From: Chinchilla lanigera
Taxonomy: Eukaryota > Chordata > Mammalia > Rodentia > Chinchillidae
Length of the DNA stretch: 64,000 bases
Assembly (NCBI RefSeq): GCF_000276665.1
Contig: NW_004955484.1
Coordinates: forward strand, 7,407,590 to 7,471,589
Direction: 5' to 3'
The translations under genes and the position numbers were made by a program. Below the pieces are notes generated by a model. It saw only the letters and a program-made list of their open reading frames with translations. It did not search any database and was not told where the DNA came from. Shown here piece after piece: positions 1-10,264 of the stretch (positions are counted from its first letter, which is position 1; every line of letters starts with the position of its first letter).

Positions 1-245
1 CAGGGTACCTCTTGGTCTGGTTCCATTTTTGCATCTAAATGGCTACATTCTCCCTTTCTGCCTGATGGAGGATTAAGCTCCACTTAATTCTCTCAGGTAG
101 TAGATTCAATCAATTCCCTCTGGACTGCAAGGACACATGGAAAATCTAAAACTTTCACCTGCCTGTCATCTTTGACATTCCAATATTCTCCGAACAAGGA
201 ATAAAGAATCCCTGGTGTGATATTAATTAAACTTATTAAGAAACA

Positions 246-401
246 ACATGAGTATGATAACGCACACCTAAAATCCTAGCACTCTAGGAGGCTCAGGCAG
301 TAGGATTGGCACGAGTTGAGGTCAGCCTGGACTACACAGTGAGTTCAAGGCTAGCCTAAACTACATAGCTAGACCTTGTCTTAAAAAACAAAACCAAAAA
401 A
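246..401 (+). mobile_element. B1 SINE
   Basis: Full-length but diverged B1, with a head related to gtggcacacctgtaatcc, the internal duplicated 'gagttcaaggccagcct' unit, and an A-rich end. Confidence 0.8.
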
Positions 402-534
402 ACTACAGCACAGAAAGGTTTAGTAATGTGCTTCCAATTACTACAAGTAGTGGAACAGGAATTAAAATTCAATGTATTGTGGATTGGTCCCTTCTATTAA
501 ACCTTTGGGGTTTTTTGTTTGTTTAATTATAATA

Positions 535-1345
535 GCTTCACTGAAAAAAATTCACACAATATACAGTTTACCCACTGAAGTTCAATGGTCTTTAGTATTC
601 ACATATTCAAAGTTGTGCAGCCACCACCATATTCCATTTTTAGGAGATTTTTCATCACCTCAAAAAGAAATCCTGTCCCCATTAGCAGTCACTCCCTATT
701 TCCCCCTAACCCTCAGTACCACGACGTACTTTCTGTCTCTACAGATTCACATCGTATGGACATTGCACATGAACAGAATCATACAACATGTAGTCTTCTG
801 TGTTTGGGTTCTTGCACTTAGCATATTTTCAAGGTTCATTCATGTGGCACCAATGTGTCAGGACTTTACTCCTTTTAATTGTTAAATAGTACTCCATTGG
901 TTATATCACATTTTGTTTATTCATTCATCAGCTGTTGAACACTAGGTTTCCAGTTTTGGGGTACTGTGAATAATGGTGTTATGAACACTCATGTGTAAGT
1001 TCCTGTGTGGAGCCCAGGCGTGGTGGCACACACCTGTAATCACAGCACTTGGAAGGCTGAGACAGGAGGGTTGCCATGAGTTCAAGACAAGCCTTGACTA
1101 TAAAGTGAGTGCAGACCAGCCTAAACTATACAGCCAGACCTTGTCTCAAAAGAGGAAAAAAAAAAAAAAAGATTCTATGTGGACATAAGTCTCTTGATAT
1201 AAAACATGTTTAGTAACAAGATTACTAAACATATGACTGTGTTTATTTAGCCTTTGGAGGTACAGGTAGATTGTTTTCCACAGCAACTGTACCATTTTAC
1301 ATTCTCACCAACCGTGTGTAAAGATTCTACTTTGTCCACGTATTT
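535..1345 (-). mobile_element. L1M 3'UTR fragment, antisense
   Basis: Contains the well-known antisense L1M tail phrases (ttgtgcagccaccacc, cccattagcagtcactcc, atatcacattttgtttattcattcatcagc, ccattttacattctcaccaac). Any open frame here is not a gene. It is split by the B1 at 1010-1171. Confidence 0.85.
1010..1171 (+). mobile_element. B1 SINE inside L1M
   Basis: Full-length B1 with poly(A), flanked by a degraded duplication (ttcctgtgtgga / ttctatgtgga), so it inserted after the L1M. Confidence 0.85.
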
Positions 1346-1356
1346 GCCTACACTTA

Positions 1357-1535
1357 CCATCTTTTTTTGAGAGTGAACCAAGGGCCCTCACACTGAGCTA
1401 CATTCTCAGTCCTTTTTGTTTGGAAATAGGGTCTCATACCAAGTTGCTTAGGCTGGGCTTGAACTTTTAATGCTCCTGCCTCAGCCTTCAGATTGCTGGG
1501 CTTACAGACATGTGCCATCATGTCCAGCTTATTAA
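1357..1535 (-). mobile_element. Twin B1+ID SINE (B1-dID type)
   Basis: Antisense ID-like part (tgagctacattctcagtcc) joined directly to an antisense B1 lacking the internal duplication (aagttgcttaggctgggcttgaac). This is the arrangement of a dimeric SINE. Confidence 0.75.
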
Positions 1536-2049
1536 GTCTTTTTAGTTACTGCTGTCCTGGCAGGCAGGAAATGGTAACTCACTCTGGTTTTGTGCCACCA
1601 TGTTCCACCACGGGCTTTTTATTTGAGGAGTGATATAAACACAGTGAATTTTTTAAAAAATTTTTTTACAGTTACAAGATTTTAATACAGGATGATTAAC
1701 GTCCTGATTCAAGTTTGAATGAAATACTATAGGAATGCTTATGCCAGTGTCTGTCACATAGGAGGACCTCCAGGAAAACCTTTTGGAAAGAATCCATAAA
1801 CGAATGGCAGTGTGCACCTGTTATGGTTGGGAATAGTTTCCCCAAAGAGGTAACACCAAACTGGTTTCTGTAGGGCCTGTAATGTTTGGATTGTGAGGAG
1901 CAAAGGACCAGGCATTTCTCCTGTAAGCACAATATAAGAAATTTTATGTTGTTTGCACTATCTCTTGGTTTTTTCACTGAATGATCAATTTTATGTTATT
2001 CCTCTTTGCAACATCTAGCAGCTGTTGGATTGAGTTTCATGGTTCCTTG
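1536..2049. other. Intron, no recognised feature
   Basis: Moderately AT-rich sequence with no clear repeat signature. An open frame on the minus strand (1696-1977) has no recognisable domain or splice context, so I do not call it a gene. Confidence 0.6.
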
Positions 2050-2202
2050 CCTTCTTTTTTGTTTGGAGACAGGGTCTCACTATGTAGTTCAGGCTAGCTT
2101 TGAACTCACTATGTAGCCAGACTGGCCTTAAACTTGTAGCAATCCTCCTGCATCAGCTTGCTGAGTGCTGGAATTACAGGCATATGCCATCATACCCAGC
2201 AT
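2050..2202 (-). mobile_element. B1 SINE
   Basis: Antisense B1 (gagacagggtctcactatgt...cagactggcc...gctggaattacagg) with the duplicated middle unit. Confidence 0.85.
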
Positions 2203-2209
2203 CCCCTGC

Positions 2210-2678
2210 TATTTTTAAGAAAGTTTTCTTTGCATGATTGCTAACTGTAATCCTGTCTTCTATATCTGGGATTCTGTCCTCATTTTCTGCTGCATATACT
2301 TTCAATACAATTTTTAATCTCATGGGTATCAGTTTGAATCTTTTTCATGGATTCTATTTCTTTCCTATGTTGGATGTTCATGGCTTCTATCATTTTCCTA
2401 AGCTTCTCTATTTTTCCATTTAAATCTGTATCTGCTCTAGAGTCACTAACCATGTCTTTCATTATGGTCACCACTTCTGTAGTTATCTGAGAAATTATTT
2501 CTGATGTGATCTTTTTCTAGAGCCTCGTTCATCTGCTTTATGACTTTTGCTGTTACCACTTCAGAGAGTACAGGTTGGTGCTTTCAAACTGTTCCACCTC
2601 ATTGCACCCTGGGTGTGCCTTTGGCAAGCTGGAAGTCTGGGGTTGCATCTTGTTTTAAGTGTCTTCTCATTTTCTTTC

Positions 2679-2709
<31 letters not shown>

Positions 2710-4655
2710 GTTTAATTCTTAGGTTGATGCTTATAAATTGCTTACAGCAGGTGGCTTTATTGCTAGTATTTAGAACCCTTAGGAAATGACTACTTCTTAG
2801 AGATGTCTTCCAGGTGTAGCTGGCTTTTGGGTTTTGAGTCTGTTGCAAGATCCTACCTCCTCAGTTTATTAGGGATGAGAAGTTGATGCCTTTTGGTTCT
2901 AGCCCCTGGTTCTTTGGCACTAGCCTGTAGTGTTATTTATGACCCTTAGGCAACCTCAGTCTTGGCATACCAGGGGGAGGAACAACTGATGAGAATTATG
3001 TCACCTTGGCTAAAGTAATACAATCAGCAATAACAATAGTATCAAACACAACCTAGAAAATGACCAACTGTGGTAATTATTAATTTGCCACTTTTAACTG
3101 TATGAATGATGTCTGTGTTATTTAACAAAATCTGCAACCAGAAAATTGTATATAGTAAATACACCCTCAATATGGTGATTTTACCCTCAGGAGAGGAAAA
3201 AAAAATTTTATACCATCTGCTTTTTTGGGGGGGTATTTTATTGGTATATTTTAGATACACACAATGGTAACACTCATCATAGGGAGTTTGTACCTGTACA
3301 TGATAGTGCTTGCTGCTTCTTTTTTTCCCATTCCTCTTTTCTCCCTTAAGCCCTTCTTCTCTTCTTTATTTATAAGAGCTTCATTTCCATTTTTTGCTTC
3401 TATTCTTTTTTGTGTCCCTTCTTTCCTCTTGTTCTCTCCCCTCCCTTTTTTCTTCTCTCATCTGAATGTTTTCTTCCCATTTCACAGTATCTATTATACA
3501 TTTGGTTTAGGATTAAACACTTTTGGTTTAGGAGAGAAAATGTGAAAGAGTTTAGGGGCAAAAATGAAGAATAGAAGAGGAAGAGATTAGAAGCGAGGCA
3601 GGAGAACAAAGGAAGATTACATGAACTTTGGGAAACTGGTGAAAAAGACAGGAAGGAAAGAGAGAAGAAAAAATAAAAACAAGACTAAAACAGAATGACA
3701 CTAAAAACCTATAAACAATGTTTGCACTCATATAAAAACAAGAACAATGAAGAACAAAACAAAACAAAACAAAAAGTATAAAAGAAAAAAACAAGTCTAC
3801 TTTAGGGGGTGTCTCTGCTATCACTGGTAGACAGCACGGGCAGACAGAGCCCAGATCTGTGTGGATTAATCCTAGCAAGCTCACTATAGATTTACAGCAG
3901 AGTAGTGGATAATCCCAGAAAGCCTACACCTTTAGTTCCACTGAAGTTCAGGCTGGTTTCTGGCTGTGAAGCCGCAACTTGATTTGTTCAGCCTGTAACA
4001 CTTCAAGTGCCTCCTGCCAGCTTGAACTCGGCTCCTTGACCTCCTGCTGACTTGAACTCAGTTCTGCTTCATTCTGACACTGTCAACTGCTAGACAGAGC
4101 CAGCCTGCAGCTGCTCTGAGTTCCAAGCTCAGGTGACCCCGCTCCAAGATGGCTACCAGCCAACTGCGCTTTCCTGGAGGAGGTCTAAACCTGAATAACT
4201 CACCAGGCACTGCAGGCCACTGCATCCACTGCTCTGTCCCACTGGTGGATTTCTCTGTGGAGGCCTCTGGGGTCACAAGTAGTTACAATGTGTTGCAGGT
4301 TCAAGCCACCCCTGAGGCAGTGAGTCAGAGCTCAGGGAGAAAGTGCCACTTGCCATCTCCTTCTTCTTCATTGAGGTCTCTCTTCATTCTTCCCATGGGG
4401 TTCAGTTTTTGGTTCAGATTCTTGCTGGGTCCTGGGGACCCACTTCCCTCTTCCTGCTCTTCCTCACATTGCTATATTCAAGTGTTTGGGCACCAAATCT
4501 CAGAGAGGTTGTTTCTCTGCTGTTCACCACTCAGCCATTCCATTTTCTGAAGCAGTTCTGGAAGTCCTCTTTTGTGGGTGTTTTCACATAGGTGTCTTTT
4601 ATGGCTTATACCACACCTGGCTCTACCCTCCTTTTCATCAGAACTAGAGAAATAA
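2210..4655 (-). mobile_element. L1 5' region: 5'UTR and start of ORF1, 3'-truncated
   Basis: On the minus strand, 2474 down to about 2225 encodes a Lys/Glu/Ile-rich coiled coil with phrases such as IEKLRKMIEAMN and THEIKNCIESI, resembling the coiled-coil segment of L1 ORF1p. Upstream (2600-4655) is a long non-coding stretch with pyrimidine- and purine-biased blocks and a GC-richer start (3950-4650), as expected of an L1 5'UTR/promoter. ORF1 is interrupted and no ORF2 follows, so the copy is dead. The family assignment is by pattern only. Confidence 0.6.
3226..3305. repeat. Dispersed repeat, copy 1
   Basis: Shares tatattttagatac, the cattcat/catag-agtttg core and cacctgtacatgat with 19768-19855. 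It lies within or next to the L1 5' region, so it may be part of a mobile element. Confidence 0.6.
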
Positions 4656-4846
4656 ACTTCCACAAAATTTAAACTTAAAATATCTCTACAGTCATACTCT
4701 TAAAGTTCTAAATCTTTAGAATATAAATTTAACTGCTATAACTATTAAAACATAACTACATGTTTCTGTAGGATTCCTGCCATGTTCCCAATATAACTGT
4801 GACAGAGTAGCTACAGTTTAAGTAACACAACTTAACTAAGATATTT

Positions 4847-4935
4847 TGAGAGCCTACTACAGGTGAAGTGCTAAGATAGCCAAGTCTTGGTTCCTGATTT
4901 CAAGGAGGCTAAAATTTAGTGGATATAAAAAAATG
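4847..4935 (+). repeat. Ancient interspersed repeat relic
   Basis: Resembles the old mammalian 'gagcacctactatgtgccaggcactgtgctaggc...' repeat (gagcctactacaggtgaagtgctaag...aaggaggctaaaatttagtgg). Short and heavily diverged. Flanks 4656-4846 and 4936-5084 show nothing recognisable. Confidence 0.45.
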
Positions 4936-5084
4936 CAGAGAACCTGATGGTTGAATTCACTTTCCTGTAAAACTCTTCTACCCTGAAGGAATTAAGGAGT
5001 GCAAACCTCTGTATCTGAGTCTCAGTCCATCCTATATCTCTAGTCTGTGAACTAGGAATTCCAGCTCCAAATTATAGATACTCC

Positions 5085-5310
5085 TGGAAATCTACATGGT
5101 CTTGCTATGAAGTCCATGCCAACCTCGAATTATGTGTAGCCCAGGCTGGCTATGAACTCTCTCCTCCTGCTTCAACCTCCTTTCCTTTTTATTATTATTT
5201 TTTTAAACAGGGTCTCACTTCATAGTGCAGGCTGGCCACGAGCTCGTGGCAATGTTCCTGCCTCAGCCTCCTGAGTGCTGGGATTACAGGTGTGTACAAC
5301 TCTGCCCACC
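5085..5310 (-). mobile_element. Two adjacent antisense B1 SINEs
   Basis: A partial B1 (5085-5175, gtagcccaggctggctatgaactc) followed by a more complete B1 (5180-5310, acagggtctcacttcatag...gctgggattacagg). Confidence 0.75.
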
Positions 5311-5315
5311 TAAAA

Positions 5316-5375
5316 TTATATATATATATATACAATATTTTATAATTAAAATTATATAGACATATATAAATAAAA
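5316..5375. repeat. (TA)n-rich stretch
   Basis: Alternating TA and AT-rich sequence; a degenerate microsatellite. Confidence 0.8.
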
Positions 5376-5380
5376 TTATA

Positions 5381-5485
5381 GGGGTTGGGGATGTAGCTCA
5401 GTGGACAAGCGCCTGCCTAGTAAGCATGAGGTCCTGAGTTTGATTCCCGGCATTAATCAGTCAATCAATCAATCAATCAAATAAC
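5381..5485 (+). mobile_element. ID SINE
   Basis: tRNA-like body (gggatgtagctcagtgga...gagtttgattcccggc). The tail has been converted to a (TCAA)n microsatellite, which is unusual because other tails in the window are A-rich. Confidence 0.85.
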
Positions 5486-5539
5486 ATGTACAATAATTAT
5501 ATATAATTAAATTATATATACAGAAAGAAAGGGAGAGAG

Positions 5540-5740
5540 GCTGTAACTCTGTATTGTGTGTGATACTAGGTATTGAACAAAGGGGCCTCACAATGAACTA
5601 TATCTCCAGTCCTTTTTTATTCTGAGACACACTATTGCTATGCTGTTAAATTGCCCAGGCTAGCCTTGAACTTGCAATCTTCCCCCCTCAGCCTCCCACA
5701 GTGCTGGGATTACATGTGTTCATTACCACTCCTGGCTTAA
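5540..5740 (-). mobile_element. Twin B1+ID SINE
   Basis: Antisense ID part (tattgaacaaaggggcctcac...tctccagtcc) fused to an antisense short B1 ending gggattacatgtgttcattacc. Confidence 0.75.
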
Positions 5741-5820
5741 AATTATATTTTTATTAAAAGAATAATACATGTAAGGGAACTTTGCAAGTTGGAGGAAATT
5801 CTATATAAAATGATAATCTT

Positions 5821-5973
5821 GGCTGAGCATGGTGACGCAAGCCTGTAATCCTAGCACTCGGGAGGCTGAGGCAGGAGGATTGTTGTGAGTTCGAGACCAG
5901 CCTGAGCTACAAAGTCAGCTCAAGGCCAGCCTGAACTGCATAGCGAGACTCTATCTCAAAAAGAAAAAAAAAT
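5821..5973 (+). mobile_element. B1 SINE
   Basis: Full-length, little-diverged B1 (ggctgagcatggtgacgc...ctatctcaaaaag) with A tail. Confidence 0.9.
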
Positions 5974-6104
5974 CGTATAATGCAATGAATATTCTTTGTC
6001 TTCTCAAAGCAGGAAGTTCCCAGTGCTCCCTATGGGATATACCAGATGGTTCTGTCGTTGCTCTTTGACTCCCTAACGCTGTAAGGGTTTGGGTTTCTGT
6101 TCAC

Positions 6105-6216
6105 TCTGTTTTGTTTTTGGAGACAGAGTCTTGTTGCACCTTCCTGCCACAGACGTGACCCTGCTGCCTCAGGCGCTGAGTGGTGCGATTAGAGGCATGA
6201 GCCACCACGCCTAACT
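6105..6216 (-). mobile_element. B1 SINE, degraded
   Basis: Antisense B1 recognisable at the ends only (ggagacagagtcttgttgc ... gaggcatgagccaccacgcc). Confidence 0.65.
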
Positions 6217-6451
6217 GTAGGGCTCTTTTTCAGTGTGCAGCTTTTGAATTCTGGAAACACTTGAGTCTTTTTTAAGTCCATGTAAAACTCAATTTGATTT
6301 TTTTCTTTCTTTTTGTCTTGTGAAACTGAATTTGAATTGAAGTAAAACCAAATTTGAATATACTTTTCAGTTTTATAGTTATTATCCCTTAAGACATCCT
6401 GGCCCCCATCTAAATTTCTCTTTTCTTTTCCCTTTCAATTCCCCACATCTT

Positions 6452-6618
6452 TCCAGGTGTGGTGGTGCACACCTGTAATCCCAGCACTTGGGAGGCTGAG
6501 GCAGGAGGATTGCCATGAGTTCAAGGCCAGCCTGGACTATATAGTGAGTTCAAGGTTAGCCTGAACTACAGAGCAAGACCCTATCTCACAACAAAACAAA
6601 ACAAAATAAAACAAAAGC
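6452..6618 (+). mobile_element. B1 SINE
   Basis: Full-length B1 with an (AAAAC)n-type tail (acaaaacaaaacaaaataaa). Confidence 0.9.
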
Positions 6619-7126
6619 CACCCTGTAAAATCAGTTCCCCACATATGGCATGCTAGAAACATTGCTTCAGGTCAAATCAAAGTTTATTTGAGGGAATCAA
6701 AATTGCATATTTTTATATTTATAGAGACGTGAAAGAACATTTTTGGCTGAATTGTGTGGTTTATCTGGAGTACCACATTCTGATTTAAATAATTTCATCA
6801 CCCATTCAAAAGGCTGCTACAATTTCAGTGGTTTTCTAGTCATAGTCAATAAAATCAAGAAAAAACCTCTATTATCTCCATGACTAAGCAAGTTTTAAAG
6901 CGAGTGGTTAGGAAGTTGTTTCAACAGTTTAAAAACCACACAGAAACAGTAGTGACAGAAACATTTATTCTAAGCTAGGACCTGCAAAATGATCAATAGG
7001 TTGTAAGAAAAGTTTTTGTTTACATCAACTACACCAGCTATTTTAGGCACCTAGGATAATAGAATTCACTTTAAAAGTCTTCAAAGGTTTAGAATAGGAT
7101 AAATATTTATTGTCGTTAGTTCTTAC
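6619..7126. other. Intron next to SNTB2 exon, no recognised feature
   Basis: Repeat-free intronic sequence immediately downstream of the PH2 exon. I checked it for the next SNTB2 exon and saw none. Confidence 0.6.
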
Positions 7127-7269
7127 CTTGTGGCAACAAGAGGATAGCTATGACACGGTGACGCCCAGGCATCTCTTGTCCACGGCATGCAGTCATAAAG
7201 CAGCAAATCTTTCTCCGTCACAGCCATGAGGACAGGTCTCCACTGCTGTCTCCCACCATCTAGTTTTGC
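7127..7269 (-). CDS. SNTB2: SNTB2 internal exon: first part of PH2
   Basis: The 143-bp exon starts in phase 0: 47 codons beginning AKLDGGRQQWRPVLMAV, then two bases of an Arg codon. The middle reads TEKDLLLYDCMPWTRDAW, typical of the beta strands of syntrophin PH2. The donor is AAG|GTAAGA (strong). The acceptor ends ctgtaacag and has only a weak polypyrimidine tract (gggtttcaccactg), so recognition may depend on exonic enhancers (inference). The exon that should follow, with the rest of PH2, was looked for between 1 and 7126 and not found. Confidence 0.95.
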
Positions 7270-7571
7270 CTGTTACAGTGGTGAAACCCGGACATCAGAG
7301 CTGACTACAACGCTATGTCTTTGTAAAAGTTCCTTCAGTGATGGCCTGACACGCAGGCCTCCATTTTGTTTCTGCAACTTGACAGACTTGAGACACAGGA
7401 AACATCCCTTCAGGAGCCTTTCCACTGGCTGGGATTCTCCCCTGGGAGGTATGAGGTATTGTGTGTATTTGAAAAAGTTCCCCCAACTCCAGCAAGTGCA
7501 GACATTACCTACTGATATGACAGTTTTTTCCCTATTCCATAATAACTATCACTGGTTCTAATTAAATATAT
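7270..7571. other. Intron upstream of PH2 exon, no recognised feature
   Basis: Unique sequence. A plus-strand open frame here (7226-7561) is the antisense shadow of the exon extended into the intron. Confidence 0.7.
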
Positions 7572-7657
7572 AGGGGCCAGGGACCTAGCTCAGCAGCACA
7601 GAGCCTGCCTGGCAAGTGCAAGGTCCTGAGTTTGATTCCTGGTACCAGAAAAAAAGA
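7572..7657 (+). mobile_element. ID SINE
   Basis: Body ggggccagggacctagctcagc...gagtttgattcctggtacc. The flanking ttaaatatatag occurs on both sides, consistent with a TSD. Confidence 0.85.
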
Positions 7658-8036
7658 TTAAATATATAGTAATATGTTCAACCTGGTAATAGTTGTAGTA
7701 TAGTGACTAATATATTCTAAGCATAGGATAAAAATTACTGATACATACTTCTACTAGGAGGACAGAAAATCTCTCTGTCAAATAAATCTGTATAATCTAA
7801 ACAGTAATTTTTTTTTATCAAGACCTACAGTAAGAAATACATTTTATACTGCAACCCATTCCACACGTACATATATATGAATGTTTTGAATATTTTCCCC
7901 AATATACTTTAGAAAATATTGGATATATTCCCACTTCACCTCCAATACACATATACCCATGTAGAAGTATTTTTGAATATTTTCCAATATATTTTGGAAT
8001 GTACTGAATAAATCTCAAAATAATACAAGGTCTTAT
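7658..8036. other. AT-rich intron with local imperfect duplication
   Basis: The segment ttttgaatattttccccaat (about 7879) recurs in altered form at about 7971 (ttttgaatattttccaatat), giving two roughly 90-bp diverged units. Otherwise nothing is recognised. Confidence 0.5.
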
Positions 8037-8138
8037 TAAGTGTCTAAGTTGCCCAGGCTGGCCTCAAACTTGCAATCCTCCTGACTCAGCCTCCTAGAGC
8101 TGGGATTACAGGTATGTGCCAGCATGCCGAGTGTGAAA
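8037..8138 (-). mobile_element. Short B1 SINE
   Basis: Antisense B1 without the internal duplication (gttgcccaggctggcctcaaac...gggattacagg). Confidence 0.75.
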
Positions 8139-8269
8139 TGAATTATATCCAGTGAAGGGACCTGTGCTTTACCATGTGCCAAAAACAACAAAAAAGCATG
8201 AGCTGACTCTGAAAATTCTAGCAAAATACTGCAGAAAGAATTACACTTTTGTTATCAATTAGCCCTAGT

Positions 8270-8490
8270 TTTCTTTTTTCGTATGTATGTATATATGTAT
8301 TTAGGGGTGCTGGCCACTGAACCCAGAGCCTTTGTATTAAGCTGCATCCCATCCTATCTTAAATTTTGAGACAAGGTCTCACTAAGTTGCTAAATGGGCC
8401 AGGGTGGGCTCAAACTTTCTATCCTCATTGTATTTTCAGAACTCTCTCAGAGTGCTGAGATTACAGCTATGTACCACCAAGCCCGGCTAA
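8270..8490 (-). mobile_element. Twin B1+ID SINE
   Basis: Antisense ID part (ctggccactgaacccagagc...tgcatcccatcc) followed by a short B1 with a roughly 20-bp internal insertion (tcattgtattttcagaac). Confidence 0.7.
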
Positions 8491-8700
8491 CTAGTTTGCT
8501 AAGACTGTATTAGCATATAAGTAACTCTGTAATATCTGGAAAGAGAATATCAACTCTAAGGAGGCGCTCTTAGATTCTTACATTTTTGTAACCCCCAAAA
8601 GGATTTCAACTTTATGTTCACTACTAAGCTTTTGTCTCTAAGATTGTTATGGATAATATTTCAATAGAAAAATAATGTAAAATTTAACTTCACAAAGAGT

Positions 8701-8747
8701 TAAAATAATAATAATAATAATAATAATAATAATTATAATAATAATGA
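8701..8747. repeat. (TAA)n microsatellite
   Basis: About 14 units of AAT/TAA with one interruption. Confidence 0.95.
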
Positions 8748-8756
8748 TCTGAGAGG

Positions 8757-8839
8757 GGTTTTTTTTGCTTTTTTTGTAACAGGAATCAAACTCATGACCT
8801 TGCACTTGCTAGGCAGGCACTGTGCTATATCCCAGGCCA
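8757..8839 (-). mobile_element. ID SINE
   Basis: Antisense ID (aggaatcaaactcatgacc...gctatatcccaggcc) with a T-rich head. Confidence 0.85.
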
Positions 8840-9543
8840 ATAATCTGAGGTTTTAAAATAAATTTTCTCCTAAATTACAATACAGAGATTTCAGATCAGA
8901 CCAAGTACTTACATTTGGAAAACCTGCATTAAATCTAGTTTTTCCAAAGAAGGTATTTTGGGCCTGAAAGGGAAAATGGTAAGACCAACAGAAGCAATGT
9001 CCATCCAATTTCATGAAAAGGAACATTTGATTTAACAATTTTTTTGTTGTTATTTTGTTTTTGTTAGATGGTCACTCTGTAGCCTGGCCTATCATTAACA
9101 AATTTTTTAAAGTGTTTATTCTTTAGCTCTTTTAAGTCATTAGGCTTTAGAGAACAACTTTTCCTTCTTTTAGTCATCACTGGAGAAAAATGAAACCTCA
9201 ATTGTAATCATTCTGTTCACCTATTTGCCCTAACTTTTAATGACACTCTTTTCAGCGGCATCAAAATGCTGCCCACTCCAGTACAGTACGTGCTGTGTTA
9301 TCAGCACAGCAGGCTTGGGGCTCCAGTACTTTCTGGCTGCAGCAAAAGAGATATAATGTTAGGGTTTTTGTTTGCTTGTGCTTCAACACCTGCACGTACA
9401 TATACTGGCCAAAGAACAGCCTTCTTCAAAGTCCATTTTCTAATAAATACAGTTGGATAGTATTAAAGATGAAAAATACTAATAGTCAATATTAATTTCC
9501 TAAATTCCATAATCATACATCTCTCTTTTTGAAAAGTGATGCA
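8840..9543. other. Intron, mostly unassigned
   Basis: Contains a short antisense B1 relic at 9035-9092 (gatggtcactctgtagcctggcc). The segment 9245-9475 is GC-richer and open in two frames but matches no protein I recognise, so I do not call a gene. Confidence 0.5.
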
Positions 9544-9752
9544 CTTTTTTTGGGGGGGCGGTTTGTTGTACTAAGGGTTGAACTCAAGGCCTTGTGCATG
9601 CTTAGGCAAGCATGCTACCACTGAGCTTCATCCCCAATTGTTATTTTTAGATAAGGTCTCACTAAGTGCGCCAGCCTGGCCTTGAACTTGTAATCCTCCT
9701 ACCTCAGCCTCCTTAGAAGCTGGGACTGCAGGCCTGTACCACCAAGGCTGGC
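9544..9752 (-). mobile_element. Twin B1+ID SINE
   Basis: Antisense ID part (gggttgaactcaaggcc...gagcttcatcccc) directly joined to antisense short B1 (ataaggtctcactaagtgc...ctgtaccaccaaggctggcc). Confidence 0.8.
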
Positions 9753-9902
9753 CACTTCTGTTCTTTATTTTACTATTGCAGTAGAAACCAGACAGCAAAA
9801 TCTAAATTAACCATTCTGCTAATCCTAATTTAGCATATGTATCCCTAACTTGAGTCTTTATGCAACTTGTGAATTATTAGGAACATAATAGTTTTTTGTT
9901 TC

Positions 9903-9985
9903 TTTTTTTGTGGGTACCAGGAATCAAATTCAGGACCTTGCGCTTGCCAGGCAGGCGCTGTGCCATGGAGCTATGTCCCCAGGCC
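9903..9985 (-). mobile_element. ID SINE
   Basis: Antisense ID (gggtaccaggaatcaaattc...gagctatgtccccaggcc). Confidence 0.88.
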
Positions 9986-10065
9986 AGGACTTGTTAAAAA
10001 CAAAGCTCTTCTCTGGCTATCTTGGCTTTTCTCATCACTTCCAAAATTCTTTTTAAAAACTGAAC

Positions 10066-10218
10066 TAATTAATTAATTAATTGAGACAGGGTTTTGCTAT
10101 GTTGTGCAGGCTGGCCTTGAACTCACTTATGTAGCCCAGGCCGGTCTTAAACTCACAGGGATCCTCCTGCCTCAGCCTCCCAAGTGCTGGTATTACAGCC
10201 CTGTGCCACCATGCTTGG
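10066..10218 (-). mobile_element. B1 SINE
   Basis: Antisense full-length B1 flanked by taaaaactgaa on both sides, a clear TSD. Its tail became (TTAA)n. Confidence 0.88.
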
Positions 10219-10264
10219 TTTAAAAACTGAATTTATAGGTAACAGAGGTCCTATCTTTGGTGTA

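Noticed and set aside
472..885. 137-codon open frame on the plus strand
   Set aside because: It lies entirely in an antisense L1M 3'UTR with well-known non-coding phrases, on the strand opposite to SNTB2; chance open frame.
4149..4550. 133-codon open frame starting in a good 'aagATGGct' context
   Set aside because: It is antisense to an L1 5'UTR-like region, has no recognisable domain and no splice or polyadenylation context.
1..7126. Search for the exons after the PH2 start
   Set aside because: No minus-strand translation resembling the rest of PH2 or the syntrophin-unique domain was seen.
7226..7561. 111-codon plus-strand frame overlapping the SNTB2 exon
   Set aside because: Antisense shadow of a real exon that continues into the intron.
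8270..8490. Alu elements (primate origin)
   Set aside because: The elements are monomeric B1 with the rodent internal duplication, or B1+ID dimers; no left-right Alu dimer is present.
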